This document shows, piece by piece, positions 8,498-18,136 of a stretch of 64,000 bases of DNA. This DNA comes from Acidobacteriota bacterium (lineage in GTDB: Bacteria > Acidobacteriota > Terriglobia > Terriglobales > Acidobacteriaceae). Location: contig JAEYQK010000018.1 in NCBI GenBank assembly GCA_023410055.1, positions 9,505 to 73,504 of the forward strand. The letters run 5' to 3'. The translations under genes and the position numbers were made by a program. Each line of letters opens with the position of its first letter. Within the stretch, counting starts at the first letter, position 1. The notes beneath the pieces were generated by a model that was not told the origin of the DNA, ran no database searches, and saw only the letters and a program-made list of their open reading frames with translations.

Positions 8498-11400
8498 AAA
8501 GAGAATCTCGGAGCTTTTCCACATCAGGAATCGGTTCTTGCGTTCGGCGCATTTGGAACGTGATTTTCGCGATCCGGCTGCTCTTTCCGGATACGTTGTG
8601 ACGGATTTCGCACGATCTTGCCTCACGCGTGTGGCCAATGGCCTCAAGCCGCATTCAGGGAGCCGTGCATGGAGGATGACCGGCGACTACGGATGTGGTA
8701 AATCGAGCTTCGCTCTGCTTCTTGCCCATTTGTTCGCTGGCGATGGTCACAGTCTCCCAAGGGATGTCAAAAACGCAATTGCAGCGAGTCAGATCGGGAG
8801 CCATCGCCCGCACTTGTTGCCTGTGCTTGTGACCTGCTCTCGCCAACCGCTCAGCACGTCGATTCTGACTTCTCTCAGAGACGCTCTGGGCGGAATTCAG
8901 GGGCGCTCAAAATCGAGACTCGTCCAGGAGATCCAAACTATTCTGGACTCGCGCCGTGAGCCGGAGGACGATCAGGTATTTCGCCTGCTCCGAGAAACGA
9001 ACGAATGCTCCGTTTCAGGCTCCAGTTCCAATGGGCTTCTCTTGATCCTGGACGAATTAGGGAAGTTTTTGGAATACGCCGCGCTCTATCCTGAACGGCA
9101 AGATGTGTACTTTCTTCAGCGGCTCGCCGAGGCCGCATCCCGAAGCGGCGAGCATCCGTTTTTTGTCATCTCGCTTCTGCACCAAGGGTTCAGTGCTTAC
9201 ACGGATCATCTGAACCAATCGGCTCAGCGTGAATGGGAGAAGGTTGCCGGTCGGTACGAAGAGATTGTTTTCAATCAACCCATCGAGCAAGCCGCCAACA
9301 TCATATCGGCCGCGCTGAATGTGCGTGTTCATGAGATCGACAGATCAAGAATCGGTGAGATACGGCAGGCAATGCAGGAGGCGCTTGATCTCGGCTGGCT
9401 TGGTGCCGCTGCTTCCCTATCAATGGTTGACACTGCGGTTGGCCTATATCCATTGCACCCGACGGTACTGCCGGTTCTGATTCGGACTTTTCGTCGTTTC
9501 GGCCAGAATGAACGATCTTTGTTCAGTTTTCTCCTTTCCAACGAGCCGTTTGGGTTGCAGGCATTCGCTGCCCAGGACGCGCGAAATGCTGGACTGTATC
9601 AGCTTCATCACTTCTACGACTACGTCCGTACCAACTTCGGCCATCGCCTAGCGGTTCAGAGCTACCGAAGCCATTGGAATCTGATCAGCTCAGTCGTGGA
9701 AAGTTTCGTCGAGCAGAACAACGCTCAGCTAAGGGTGCTGAAGACGGTCGGCATTTTGAACTTGCTGAACGACAGCGATCTCTTAGCGAGCGAGAAATCC
9801 GTAATCTGTGCCTTGTCTGGCGGCTCTGATGTTCAGCAGAAGGACAGTCGTGCCGCTCTCTCGGTGCTCCACAAGGAGAAACGGATCATTTACGACCGAG
9901 GGCGTGCGCGCGGGCTTTGTCTGTGGCCGCATACCTCTGTGGATCTCGAAAAAGCCTACGAAGACGCCTGCAAGGTTATCGATACGCCTCGTCACGTGGC
10001 CGACCTTATCACCGACTTCCTGGGGAGCCGCCCGCTCGTTGCAAGGCGTCACTATGTCGAAACGGGGAATCTGCGGCATTGGGAAGTGCGCTATTGCGCG
10101 GTCAACGATTTGGCAAATCTGCTGAAGGAACAATCAACGGATGCTGACGGCACCATCGTTGTCCCTTTGTGCGAGACGTTGTCCGACCGCGAAGCCGCGT
10201 TACGATTTGCTGCCTCCGCTGATTCTGGGCCGCAGAAGCCGTTGCTTATTGCCGTCCCACAGCCTCTGAACAATCTTGCTTCCTTGGTTCAAGAGGTTCA
10301 GCGCTGGGAATGGGTGTCTGGCAACACTTTGGAGCTCAATGCTGACAAATACGCTCGCGAAGAGGTGTCTCGTCAGAAATCTGCAGCTCGCGCACAACTA
10401 GAGAGGCGTATTCAGAACTATGTTGGTTGGCAACAGTTTTCTGGCACCATGCTTTTGGAGTGGTTCTATGCAGGACGGCTTCTGAAGATCAAGACTGGGA
10501 GACAGCTTCTTGAGAAACTGTCTGAGATCTTCGACAAGATCTATCTGTCGGCTCCTCGCGTTCACAACGAACTCGTCAATCGGCGGGCGCTGAGCTCTGC
10601 TGCGGCAGCCGCGAGGATGAGACTTATTGTTCGAATGTTCAACACTCCGACGAGCCCCCTTCTTGGAATGGACCCCGAGAAGAAACCGCCCGAGATGTCG
10701 ATCTATCTCTCTGTTCTGAAGACAGCGGGGCTCCACAGGCAAAGCGGCGACTCATGGAGGATCGCGGAACCGCGTAGCGACCGTGACCGCTGCAATGTGC
10801 TGCCTGCGCTGAGGCAAATTCACGAACTGGTGAGAAGGGTTCCCGACACTCGTGTGAACATTGGCGAGCTATTCGACGAGCTTCGAAAGCCTCCTTACGG
10901 TGTTCGTGATGGACTGATGCCAATCCTGCTCGCGGTATTTGCGATTGCCCACGATCGTGACGTTGCCTTTTACAAGGATGGGTCGTTCCTCAGGGAGCTG
11001 GATGCCGAGCAAGTGCTTCTGCTGACGAAGGCACCTGGGCGTTTTGAAATCCAATACTGCAAGATCGAGGGCGTGCGCAGCGAACTCTTTGACCGGCTCG
11101 TTGCCGTGCTGGAGATTCGGCGCAGAGAAGATCGTGAAATGGAACTCCTCGATGTCGTGAGAGGTATCTGTCAGTTTGTCGCTCAGGTGCCGCCATATTC
11201 GCGCAATACAAAGAGATTGTCTCCGTCCGCAATTGCCGTGCGACAGACCGTGTTGAACGCCCGCGAGCCAGTCAGACTTATATTTACAGACTTGCCGGTC
11301 GCATGTGGTTTCACCCCGATTGATTCAAAAGCGGACCAGCCTGTTCAGTCTTACGTCAAGACGCTGAAGCTCGCGCTCGATGAACTCAGAATGTCCTATC

Positions 11401-11939
11401 CTGAGTTGCAGGACCGTCTACGCAAGAAACTACGCCAGGCATTTGGCCTCGCTGGATCATTTCCTGCGTGCCGAGCGAAGCTCGCTGAGCGTTCTGAGGA
11501 TACTGTTCAGACAGTGACAGAACCAAAGTTTAGGGCGTTCTGCTTGCGGCTGATGGATGAAGCCTTGCCGGAGGCCGAATGGCTTGAGTCCATTGGCAGT
11601 CATCTGGCGCTAAAACCTCCATCACGGTGGAGCGATGGAGATGAAGACATTTTCAATTCTGAATTGGCCGAGATGGCAGCACGTTTTCACAGACTTGAGT
11701 CCATGGCGTTCGGTGTATTCAAAAAGGGCGGTGACGGCTCGGCGGTCCGCTTGGCAGTCACTCTTCCAGAGGGGTATGAGCACGAGCAGGTGATTCACTA
11801 CTCGGCCGAAGAGGAAAAGCAAATGGTTGAGCTTCAGACGAAGTTTGCCGATCTTCTAGCGCAACACGAGCGACTTGGTCTTGCAGCAGTATCCCGGGCG
11901 ATCTGGGCTCGTTTGTCGCCTGCGCGGGGGAAAGCATGA
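8490..11939 (+). CDS. large P-loop ATPase (BrxC-like) of the modification module
   Basis: About 1149 aa. Walker A 'GDYGCGKSS' sits at about residues 65-73 and a Walker B/DEL segment 'LLLILDELGKFLEYA' near residue 190. The rest is mostly helical with no nuclease motif I recognise. Size and early P-loop are like BrxC/PglY ATPases of BREX systems; it does not look like the SMC-like DndD. ATG 8490 fits the GAAGG at 8479-8483; GTG 8484 is in frame but too close. The gene overlaps DUF4007 upstream and the PAPS-reductase gene downstream (ATGA), so the three behave as one unit. I infer that it takes the place of DndD in driving sulfur insertion. Confidence 0.75.
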   Translation: MPEKRISELFHIRNRFLRSAHLERDFRDPAALSGYVVTDFARSCLTRVANGLKPHSGSRAWRMTGDYGCGKSSFALLLAHLFAGDGHSLPRDVKNAIAASQIGSHRPHLLPVLVTCSRQPLSTSILTSLRDALGGIQGRSKSRLVQEIQTILDSRREPEDDQVFRLLRETNECSVSGSSSNGLLLILDELGKFLEYAALYPERQDVYFLQRLAEAASRSGEHPFFVISLLHQGFSAYTDHLNQSAQREWEKVAGRYEEIVFNQPIEQAANIISAALNVRVHEIDRSRIGEIRQAMQEALDLGWLGAAASLSMVDTAVGLYPLHPTVLPVLIRTFRRFGQNERSLFSFLLSNEPFGLQAFAAQDARNAGLYQLHHFYDYVRTNFGHRLAVQSYRSHWNLISSVVESFVEQNNAQLRVLKTVGILNLLNDSDLLASEKSVICALSGGSDVQQKDSRAALSVLHKEKRIIYDRGRARGLCLWPHTSVDLEKAYEDACKVIDTPRHVADLITDFLGSRPLVARRHYVETGNLRHWEVRYCAVNDLANLLKEQSTDADGTIVVPLCETLSDREAALRFAASADSGPQKPLLIAVPQPLNNLASLVQEVQRWEWVSGNTLELNADKYAREEVSRQKSAARAQLERRIQNYVGWQQFSGTMLLEWFYAGRLLKIKTGRQLLEKLSEIFDKIYLSAPRVHNELVNRRALSSAAAAARMRLIVRMFNTPTSPLLGMDPEKKPPEMSIYLSVLKTAGLHRQSGDSWRIAEPRSDRDRCNVLPALRQIHELVRRVPDTRVNIGELFDELRKPPYGVRDGLMPILLAVFAIAHDRDVAFYKDGSFLRELDAEQVLLLTKAPGRFEIQYCKIEGVRSELFDRLVAVLEIRRREDREMELLDVVRGICQFVAQVPPYSRNTKRLSPSAIAVRQTVLNAREPVRLIFTDLPVACGFTPIDSKADQPVQSYVKTLKLALDELRMSYPELQDRLRKKLRQAFGLAGSFPACRAKLAERSEDTVQTVTEPKFRAFCLRLMDEALPEAEWLESIGSHLALKPPSRWSDGDEDIFNSELAEMAARFHRLESMAFGVFKKGGDGSAVRLAVTLPEGYEHEQVIHYSAEEEKQMVELQTKFADLLAQHERLGLAAVSRAIWARLSPARGKA

Positions 11940-12745
11940 GCAGCGACGTGCGACATATTCTTTGCATGTCCGGTGGCAAGGACAGTACAGCGCTGGCCCT
12001 TCATATGCGGGATCGAGTTCCCGACATGGAGTATGTGTTTTGTGACACGGACAAGGAGCTCAAGGAAACATATGAGTACCTTAATCGCGTCGAAGCGTTT
12101 CTTGGCAAGAAAATCGTTCGCCTGAATGCCACGTCCGGGTTCGACTACTGGCTCGAAGTGTACGGCGGCTATCTCCCGTCTCCAAACATGCGCTGGTGCA
12201 CAAAGATGCTGAAACTCAAGCCGTTCGAACAATACGTCGGCGATCAGCCGGTCATCAGTTATGTAGGTCTGAGGGCGGATGAAGACCGAATCGGATACAT
12301 CAGCACAAAGTCGAACATTAAGGCAGTCTTTCCTTTTAAGGAAGATGGAATAGATTTGGCCGGTGTGATGCGAATTCTGGAGGAGAGTGGCATCGGGCTG
12401 CCTCCGTATCTGAACTGGGGAAGAACCCACTCCGGTTGCTATTTCTGCTTCTTCCAGCGCTCAATCGAATGGGTTCGGCTTTTGGAAAATCATCCGGACC
12501 AGTTCGAAGAGGCGATGAAATACGAGAAATTCAGCACTGAGCCCGGCAAGACATTTACTTGGAACCAGGAGATGCCTCTGAGCGAGCTGAGAAAGCCAGA
12601 GAACGTAGCTGCCATCAAGCAACGATTTGCCGAATACCAAGAACGCGTAAAGCACAATCGTGGGAGCAAAAAACTGGTCGAGATTCTCGCGGATTTGGAA
12701 GACGAGGAAGAGGACTCTAGGCCTTGCCTGATCTGTCAGCTCTAG
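11936..12745 (+). CDS. PAPS reductase family protein (DndC/BrxP-like)
   Basis: A 269-aa ATP-pyrophosphatase. The PP-loop 'CMSGGKDSTALAL' is at residues 10-22. 'MRWCTKMLKLKPFE' and 'GLRADEDR' follow, and Cys pairs occur in 'SGCYFCFFQ' and at the C-terminus 'RPCLICQL'. These Cys residues could hold an Fe-S cluster as in DndC. In Dnd and BREX type 4 systems this family activates and delivers sulfur for DNA backbone phosphorothioation. It is shorter than DndC. ATG overlaps the ATPase stop. A cysteine desulfurase (DndA) is not in the window, so a housekeeping IscS would have to supply sulfur. Confidence 0.85.
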   Translation: MSSDVRHILCMSGGKDSTALALHMRDRVPDMEYVFCDTDKELKETYEYLNRVEAFLGKKIVRLNATSGFDYWLEVYGGYLPSPNMRWCTKMLKLKPFEQYVGDQPVISYVGLRADEDRIGYISTKSNIKAVFPFKEDGIDLAGVMRILEESGIGLPPYLNWGRTHSGCYFCFFQRSIEWVRLLENHPDQFEEAMKYEKFSTEPGKTFTWNQEMPLSELRKPENVAAIKQRFAEYQERVKHNRGSKKLVEILADLEDEEEDSRPCLICQL

Positions 12746-12767
12746 TGAGAGGACGCTCTTAAGAGAA

Positions 12768-13265
12768 ATGGCGAAAGCCAACAATACGAAACCGAAGAAT
12801 GATCTGGCACTGAATCTCGAAGCTCGAAGTTATCGGGAGACCCTTCTGCTTTGGCCAAAGATGTGGAAGGGATGGAATCCTGGCGTTGCTCTGAAATGGA
12901 CGGGGCGTCCCTTTTTGCTTACGTCCAAACGGTCCATACCCAATACCCCAGGGGTCTATGCATTTGTCATTCAGCCGGGGATTCCTCCCGGAGTCCCGCA
13001 CTCGATTCTGATGTATGTCGGCATGACTGATCGCCCACTCCGGAAACGATTTTCGGAGTACTTCCGGGAGATGAAGGATGAGACAGGGCGTCCGGCTATC
13101 AGCACGATGCTGCAGATGTACGCGGGCTATCTGCACTTCTATTGCGCAAGCGTTCTCAAACCGAAGAAGCCGAAAGATATTGAGGACCATCTGTTAGAGA
13201 CATTGTCTCCGCCAATGAATCGGCAGTATCCCGCCTCAGTGCGTCGGGTGATGGGGGCTTTCTAG
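12768..13265 (+). CDS. GIY-YIG-like domain protein
   Basis: A 165-aa protein. 'PGVYAFVI' and 'ILMYVGMTDRPLRKRFSEYF' give the GVY...YVG pair with the following Arg expected for a GIY-YIG fold, and 'DIEDHLLETLSPPMN' gives the Glu and the P-x-x-N end of the domain. All key residues (Tyr, Tyr, Arg, Glu, Asn) seem present, so nuclease activity is possible. The N-terminal ~40 residues are an extension. Short 22-base gap after the PAPS-reductase gene, and its stop overlaps GTG of the DGQHR gene. A GIY-YIG protein is not part of the canonical dnd operon. Confidence 0.7.
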   Translation: MAKANNTKPKNDLALNLEARSYRETLLLWPKMWKGWNPGVALKWTGRPFLLTSKRSIPNTPGVYAFVIQPGIPPGVPHSILMYVGMTDRPLRKRFSEYFREMKDETGRPAISTMLQMYAGYLHFYCASVLKPKKPKDIEDHLLETLSPPMNRQYPASVRRVMGAF

Positions 13266-14548
13266 TGCCTAATGAACAAGACAATCTGCACGGTGATCTC
13301 AAAGTTCCTGGCCTGCGAGCGCATATGGGTGATTGGATCTATTACATCACCTTCTTACGTCTTCGAGATATTGCGGAGCGTGTTTCCTTAGCGCAAGACC
13401 TTCACACAAGCCAGACATTGAAGGATCTAATCCAGCGCGAAGTCGATAGATCGGTTCACTCCCAAGCGATCACGCGTTACCTGATGTACCAGGATCAGCG
13501 CCTTTTCAATGCCCTAGTTATCGCGGTGTACGAAGGCGCGCCGAGATGGGCGGAACTGAAGATAGATGACACGGCAAAATCGGGACTCGGCGAGCTGCCG
13601 GCCTATATGAAGGGTGCTCTTGGCGTGCTGGCATTTACTGGCGCTGAAAAGCTGTTCGCCGTGGATGGACAACACAGAGTAGTTGGCATCCAGAAGGCCG
13701 TCGCAGCGAAGGACGAGCTAGGCGACGAGGAAGTGTGCGTCATTTTCGTTGGACATTCAAACGACCGCTCAGGGCTGCAGCGGACCCGTCGTTTGTTTAC
13801 CACGCTGAATCGGTATGCCAAGCCGGTTAACAAGATGGAGCTCATCGCTCTGGACGAAGATGACGCAATCGCGATTGTGACTAGGAGGTTGCTGGAGAAC
13901 TACACTCTGCTGGCCAACTTCACTTCGATAAAGAAGGGAAAGAGCATGCTTGCGAGTGATCGCAAGAATTTGACGACTATTCTCACCATCTACGACGTTC
14001 TTGACCGGTATCTCAATCACCTGTGGAAGGACAGGCGCGATTTCAAGAAGCAGCGCCCCAGTGATCGTGAACTCGGGTCCATTTACAAGCAATCCGTGGA
14101 GTTGTGGGATGTCCTGATATCCGTCTTCCCGCCACTCAGGGAATTGGCCGACAGCTCGCCAGAGGAAGAGGTCAGTTTTACGTATCGCAACAGAAGCACC
14201 GGCGGGCATTTACTCTTTCGGCCAGTGGGCCTAAATATGGTCGTCACTGCGATCAGGCACCTCATGGATCTTGGAGACGGGCTTAGCCGAGCAGCCCAGA
14301 AGGTAGCCGCTGCGCCGATGGACCTCTCGGCCCCGCCGTGGCCCGGGCTTTTGTGGGATTCCGCTAACCATCGAATGATGGTGTCTTCGGAAAATCAAAA
14401 GGTCGCCACTCGACTATTGCTTCATGGCGTGGGTGGAGATCTGACCTCCTTCAGAACTACTCCTGGTGCTCTCAGGGAGGAATGGGCGGGAATCATCGGT
14501 TCTCCAGCGAGCACAATTAAGCTCCCCGTCTGGAAAGTGAAGAAATGA
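13265..14548 (+). CDS. DGQHR-domain protein (DndB-like)
   Basis: A 427-aa protein containing the diagnostic 'FAVDGQHRVVGI' at about residues 135-146 and, further on, 'TLNRYAKPVNKMELIALDEDD', the usual second conserved block of DGQHR/DndB proteins. DndB is the transcriptional repressor and modulator of phosphorothioation genes in dnd loci, so this is the likely regulator of the island. Start GTG 13265 overlaps the preceding TAG. The stop overlaps an ATG of a small 55-codon ORF. Confidence 0.85.
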   Translation: MPNEQDNLHGDLKVPGLRAHMGDWIYYITFLRLRDIAERVSLAQDLHTSQTLKDLIQREVDRSVHSQAITRYLMYQDQRLFNALVIAVYEGAPRWAELKIDDTAKSGLGELPAYMKGALGVLAFTGAEKLFAVDGQHRVVGIQKAVAAKDELGDEEVCVIFVGHSNDRSGLQRTRRLFTTLNRYAKPVNKMELIALDEDDAIAIVTRRLLENYTLLANFTSIKKGKSMLASDRKNLTTILTIYDVLDRYLNHLWKDRRDFKKQRPSDRELGSIYKQSVELWDVLISVFPPLRELADSSPEEEVSFTYRNRSTGGHLLFRPVGLNMVVTAIRHLMDLGDGLSRAAQKVAAAPMDLSAPPWPGLLWDSANHRMMVSSENQKVATRLLLHGVGGDLTSFRTTPGALREEWAGIIGSPASTIKLPVWKVKK

Positions 14549-14712
14549 GATTCGCCAAGCATGTAGTCTTTGGCTGCCAATTGGCGGCGGATATTACTTG
14601 GGGAACTTGCCTCTACAGACATGCTTTGCCAGAGTTGAAAATTCGAGCTTTTGTGTGGGCTATCTCTCGTACCGGTGAAGCGACGAAGACTAAATCGCGG
14701 GAGGAACAATGA
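14545..14712 (+). CDS. 55-aa ORF filling the dndB-like/dptF-like gap
   Basis: ATG 14545 overlaps the stop of the DGQHR gene (ATGA) and its own TGA at 14710-14712 overlaps the ATG of the next gene at 14709. The ORF therefore fills exactly the only larger gap inside the middle of the operon, with the same stop-start overlaps used by its neighbours. The product is small and basic, with two Cys (FGCQL, WGTCLYRH) and a Lys/Arg-rich C-terminus (GEATKTKSREEQ). I do not recognise it. It may be a real small protein or merely a translational-coupling leader for the DptF-like gene; its last codons include the GGGAGG Shine-Dalgarno of that gene. Confidence 0.45.
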   Translation: MRFAKHVVFGCQLAADITWGTCLYRHALPELKIRAFVWAISRTGEATKTKSREEQ

Positions 14713-16604
14713 ACTGGCTGTCCTTTGTGCGCCATTACGGTCCAATTCCCCGCAATGACAACATGTACGATGAGCAAATTCAGAGGTCGGCTCGGCGTTA
14801 CGGGATTGCTCCGATCGAATTTGAACACCCGCTCCAGGACGTCATACTGCGGAGCTTTGACCGCAGGACGACTGATCCCGTTTCTGTAGTGCTTACGGGA
14901 ACCGCAGGAGACGGAAAGACCCACTTGTGCCGTCAAGTGTGGCGAGCCCTAAACGGTGACGAGAAGGAGTGGGCATCTGACAATCCCCATTTAGAGCTGC
15001 GGTACTCCTATCCGAAAGATCGACAGTCGTGGCCGGCCTCCAATGAGCCCACGTTGTATCGAACCGTGCGGATACATTTCATACGCGATCTGAGTGGTTG
15101 GGCTCCCCAGGCCGGCGCAGACTGGGATTCTGATAAACAGGGACTGCTTCAATCATTTTGCGATTCGCTTTTTGATCCTAATAGCAACGACGTTTTTCTC
15201 ATTGCCGGCAATGACGGGCAGATATTGGAGTCTTGGCGAAAGCTGAATCAAACTGACAACGTGCGACGGGCGCGCGACCTGTTCGAGGATCTCCTAGTGA
15301 AGGAACGTCAGGAGAAGGCCGGGGTTCGTTTGAAATTCTTCAACCTCAGTCGTGCGAATTCTGCCGAGTTGTTTGACCGGGCGCTAAAGGCATTTCTAGA
15401 ACACCCGGGCTGGCAGGAGCTGCGGGGAGGTGTACGAGGGGAAAACGAAGCGTTCGGACCAAAGTGTCCAATCCGACACAATTTGGAACTTCTGGATACA
15501 GACCTGGTGCGCGAAAGACTCAGATCTTTACTGGAGCTTTGCGATCACAATGGCCTACACATCCCAATCCGGCAGATCCTTCTACTTCTCACGAATGCTG
15601 TTCTTGGGCATCCCAACGTAAAAGACCACCTGATGGTGGCTCAGGATGTGCCGAAAATCATCGCTGCCGGAACTGTCTCGAAAGCAAGTCTCTACAACAA
15701 CATCTTCGGGGGGAACCTTCCCGAAATTAGGCGGCTCGCTGTAACCGTATTCGACAATCTCGAACGTTTTCAGGTTGGGCATGAAACCTCAAATCGCACC
15801 GACAATATTCTGATTTTCGGCGAAGGGGATGAGCACCTGGGGCAGTATTTCGAGCACCTCATTGCGCGAGACACGTTCTACGGCGCCGATCCATCCTTTT
15901 ACGCCGCCAAGAGGGAGTACATTGAGGGGACCGACGAAAGTGGTCAACAGTCTGCGGAGTTCATGCAGACATTAGCAATTCAGCGCCGCGGGATGTTCTT
16001 CAAGATACCTCGGGACCTTGAGGAAGAACTCCATCTCTGGGAGCTCACTGTATTCAAGTTCGCGGGCGAGTATCTTGCGGATGTTACGGCGACTGTGAAA
16101 CAAGGTGGCACGGTAAAGCGCCCTATCCTGTCGCGCTTGATTAAAGGCCTAAACCGCGTCTTCACAGGAATGTTAATCAATACCGACCGCGAGTTGTTTC
16201 TTGCGACCAGTGGCAACAACTCTCAGGCAAAGGTCAGCAGAATACTGGTAGAACGTGTTTCTGTTGACCCTAACAAAGGCGAAAAGGTGGCTATTCAATA
16301 TGACCGGAGGGCGGGCAAAGTGCTACTGTCCGTCTTTTTCGCCCCGGACCTTAGCGTTGATTTCAATCTGACCCTCATCCGGTATGAATTTCTATCACGA
16401 ATCGCTGTCGAAGGAGCGCTACCCGCGAGCTTTTCAAAGGAGTGCTATGAGGACTTGCTGGCTCTGAAAACTCAGCTCATATCCATGCACTCGAAACGTC
16501 AACACAGGGATGGGAATCCGTCGGGAGGCGCTGTTCGCCTCGGCCTGCTGGCGCTTACCGACCAAGGAATGCCTGATCCCCGGTACGTGGAGATTATCCC
16601 ATGA
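14709..16604 (+). CDS. dptF: phosphorothioation-dependent restriction protein DptF-like ATPase
   Basis: A 631-aa protein with Walker A 'GTAGDGKTHLCRQVW' at residues 64-78, the GxAGDGKTH form I associate with DptF/DndF. A possible Walker B lies in 'NDVFLIAGNDGQILESW'. The DndFGH complex senses unmodified DNA and restricts it. DptF is usually near 550 aa, so this one is somewhat longer. GGGAGG precedes ATG 14709. The gene is followed by DptG- and DptH-like genes with ATGA-type overlaps, the canonical F-G-H order. Confidence 0.75.
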   Translation: MNWLSFVRHYGPIPRNDNMYDEQIQRSARRYGIAPIEFEHPLQDVILRSFDRRTTDPVSVVLTGTAGDGKTHLCRQVWRALNGDEKEWASDNPHLELRYSYPKDRQSWPASNEPTLYRTVRIHFIRDLSGWAPQAGADWDSDKQGLLQSFCDSLFDPNSNDVFLIAGNDGQILESWRKLNQTDNVRRARDLFEDLLVKERQEKAGVRLKFFNLSRANSAELFDRALKAFLEHPGWQELRGGVRGENEAFGPKCPIRHNLELLDTDLVRERLRSLLELCDHNGLHIPIRQILLLLTNAVLGHPNVKDHLMVAQDVPKIIAAGTVSKASLYNNIFGGNLPEIRRLAVTVFDNLERFQVGHETSNRTDNILIFGEGDEHLGQYFEHLIARDTFYGADPSFYAAKREYIEGTDESGQQSAEFMQTLAIQRRGMFFKIPRDLEEELHLWELTVFKFAGEYLADVTATVKQGGTVKRPILSRLIKGLNRVFTGMLINTDRELFLATSGNNSQAKVSRILVERVSVDPNKGEKVAIQYDRRAGKVLLSVFFAPDLSVDFNLTLIRYEFLSRIAVEGALPASFSKECYEDLLALKTQLISMHSKRQHRDGNPSGGAVRLGLLALTDQGMPDPRYVEIIP

Positions 16605-18136
16605 CAACAAGGCCGGTATCGCTTCCGCCTCCGGACACTTTCGACCAGTCCTCTTCCATGTGGGTGGATGAGGCAATCTGGGGTCATCGACTCTACGACG
16701 AGCAATCTCCGTGGATGGTGCTGCTCGAATTCCTCAACATCTTCTACTATGAATCTTCGAAAGACCGGGCGTTTGAGGAGCCAAATGGTCTCAATACTCT
16801 GAAGTACCAAGCAGCACATCGTCTTCATCTTCGAAACATACTTTTCAACAATCCGCATCTTGCCGAGATCCGCTTTACGTTCGCACATGACGGGGACCGC
16901 TGGAACCAATGGCTCAAGACCATGAAATCAGCCACTGGTATTGCCCAGCCGGAATTCGACTATCTCAAGGGCCGCTTTCATTCGTTTGAGGATTTTGTCG
17001 ATATCGTCTCGCTCATCCGCTCTTCAAGCATCGAGGTAAACAGCAACAAACGCTGGAGCTCGAAATTTGTGTTTCCGTACGGACGCCATAGCTTGTACGA
17101 GGATTTGGATCACAATGCATCGACTAATGATCGACGGTTCTTCGGACGAACGGGCGAAGTCTTGTACCTAATGTGTTGCCGCGCTCAGCGTAAAGCCGAG
17201 TTGAGGGCTGCGCTGCAAGAATGTTTTGCAAAGGCTGACTCTACATGGGACACGATCGTCAAGTCCCTACAACCGTCGGAGGACGAGTCGTTCAGCAAGG
17301 ATCGCGCCAACGCTTTTCTGCCGTATGATCATCATCCGTGCTTTGACGATATCGTAGATGATTGGCTCGCCATTTTAAGCCTGAACATCACTGGTTTCGA
17401 TGTGCTGCCGCACCTCGTTAACTTGGCGGGATTCCATTTGTTGAAATACGAGTTGACGGTTGCAAGACAACTCCTCGGGCATGTGTCTCCTCCCGTGTTT
17501 GTATGCGAGGTTGTTGCGCCTCGCAAAACTCTAGTACGGGATATTTCTTGCGATCTGTATCAGGACAACAATCTCCTCCCAGCCGAAGCGGTAGAAGCGT
17601 ACATCAACGAGATCGAAGCTTCCAATGAGTGGCGACAGGCCATGACGGAACATGGAGCTTTCGAGAAGTGTCGCAAGATTCTTCGCGAGAAGGTCTATTG
17701 GGGAGAGGACTATGACGGCCCGAGCGATCCTCACGAATTGATGCAAACTCTGCGACAAGCGGCGATCAAGCGCCACAGGCAGCATGTTGCGAACGTGCAC
17801 CGCAATTATGGGCGCGAGATCGGGTTCGTTTCGAAGAGAGGAACGGTCAAGCTGCGATACGCACCGAACGATTCTTTCCTCAAGACCCTACTGTTCGCGA
17901 ACGTTGACAAGCGGATAGAACTCAATGAGTTCTTGGGAAAGTTGCAAGCCCGCTACGGAATTGTGTTTGGAGACAAAGAAGCAGAACGGGTTCTGGCCAA
18001 AGGCGATTTTGACAAAAAAGCCTTCCGGGCGAATTCGCGGCGTCTGGAACAGCGACTTGGAAGCCTTGGTGTGTTAAAGCGTTTGTCAGACTCCTGCGCG
18101 TACGTGATCAACCCCTGTTATGAGGACATGCCGTGA
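16601..18136 (+). CDS. dptG: phosphorothioation-dependent restriction protein DptG-like
   Basis: A 511-aa protein with no nucleotide-binding motif. 'SKFVFPYGRHSLYEDL' (around residue 147) and 'FFGRTGEVLYLMCC' (around residue 178) are the family-like blocks. Assignment to DptG rests on these, on size (DptG is usually about 450 aa) and on the position between DptF- and DptH-like genes with overlapping stops and starts at both ends (ATGA upstream, GTGA downstream). It would be the bridging subunit of the restriction complex. Confidence 0.7.
   Translation: MTTRPVSLPPPDTFDQSSSMWVDEAIWGHRLYDEQSPWMVLLEFLNIFYYESSKDRAFEEPNGLNTLKYQAAHRLHLRNILFNNPHLAEIRFTFAHDGDRWNQWLKTMKSATGIAQPEFDYLKGRFHSFEDFVDIVSLIRSSSIEVNSNKRWSSKFVFPYGRHSLYEDLDHNASTNDRRFFGRTGEVLYLMCCRAQRKAELRAALQECFAKADSTWDTIVKSLQPSEDESFSKDRANAFLPYDHHPCFDDIVDDWLAILSLNITGFDVLPHLVNLAGFHLLKYELTVARQLLGHVSPPVFVCEVVAPRKTLVRDISCDLYQDNNLLPAEAVEAYINEIEASNEWRQAMTEHGAFEKCRKILREKVYWGEDYDGPSDPHELMQTLRQAAIKRHRQHVANVHRNYGREIGFVSKRGTVKLRYAPNDSFLKTLLFANVDKRIELNEFLGKLQARYGIVFGDKEAERVLAKGDFDKKAFRANSRRLEQRLGSLGVLKRLSDSCAYVINPCYEDMP

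Noticed and set aside
8490..11939. Assignment of the large ATPase as DndD
   Set aside because: The P-loop is followed by a BrxC-like layout with a Walker B within ~120 residues and no long central coiled coil with a C-terminal signature as in SMC-like DndD.
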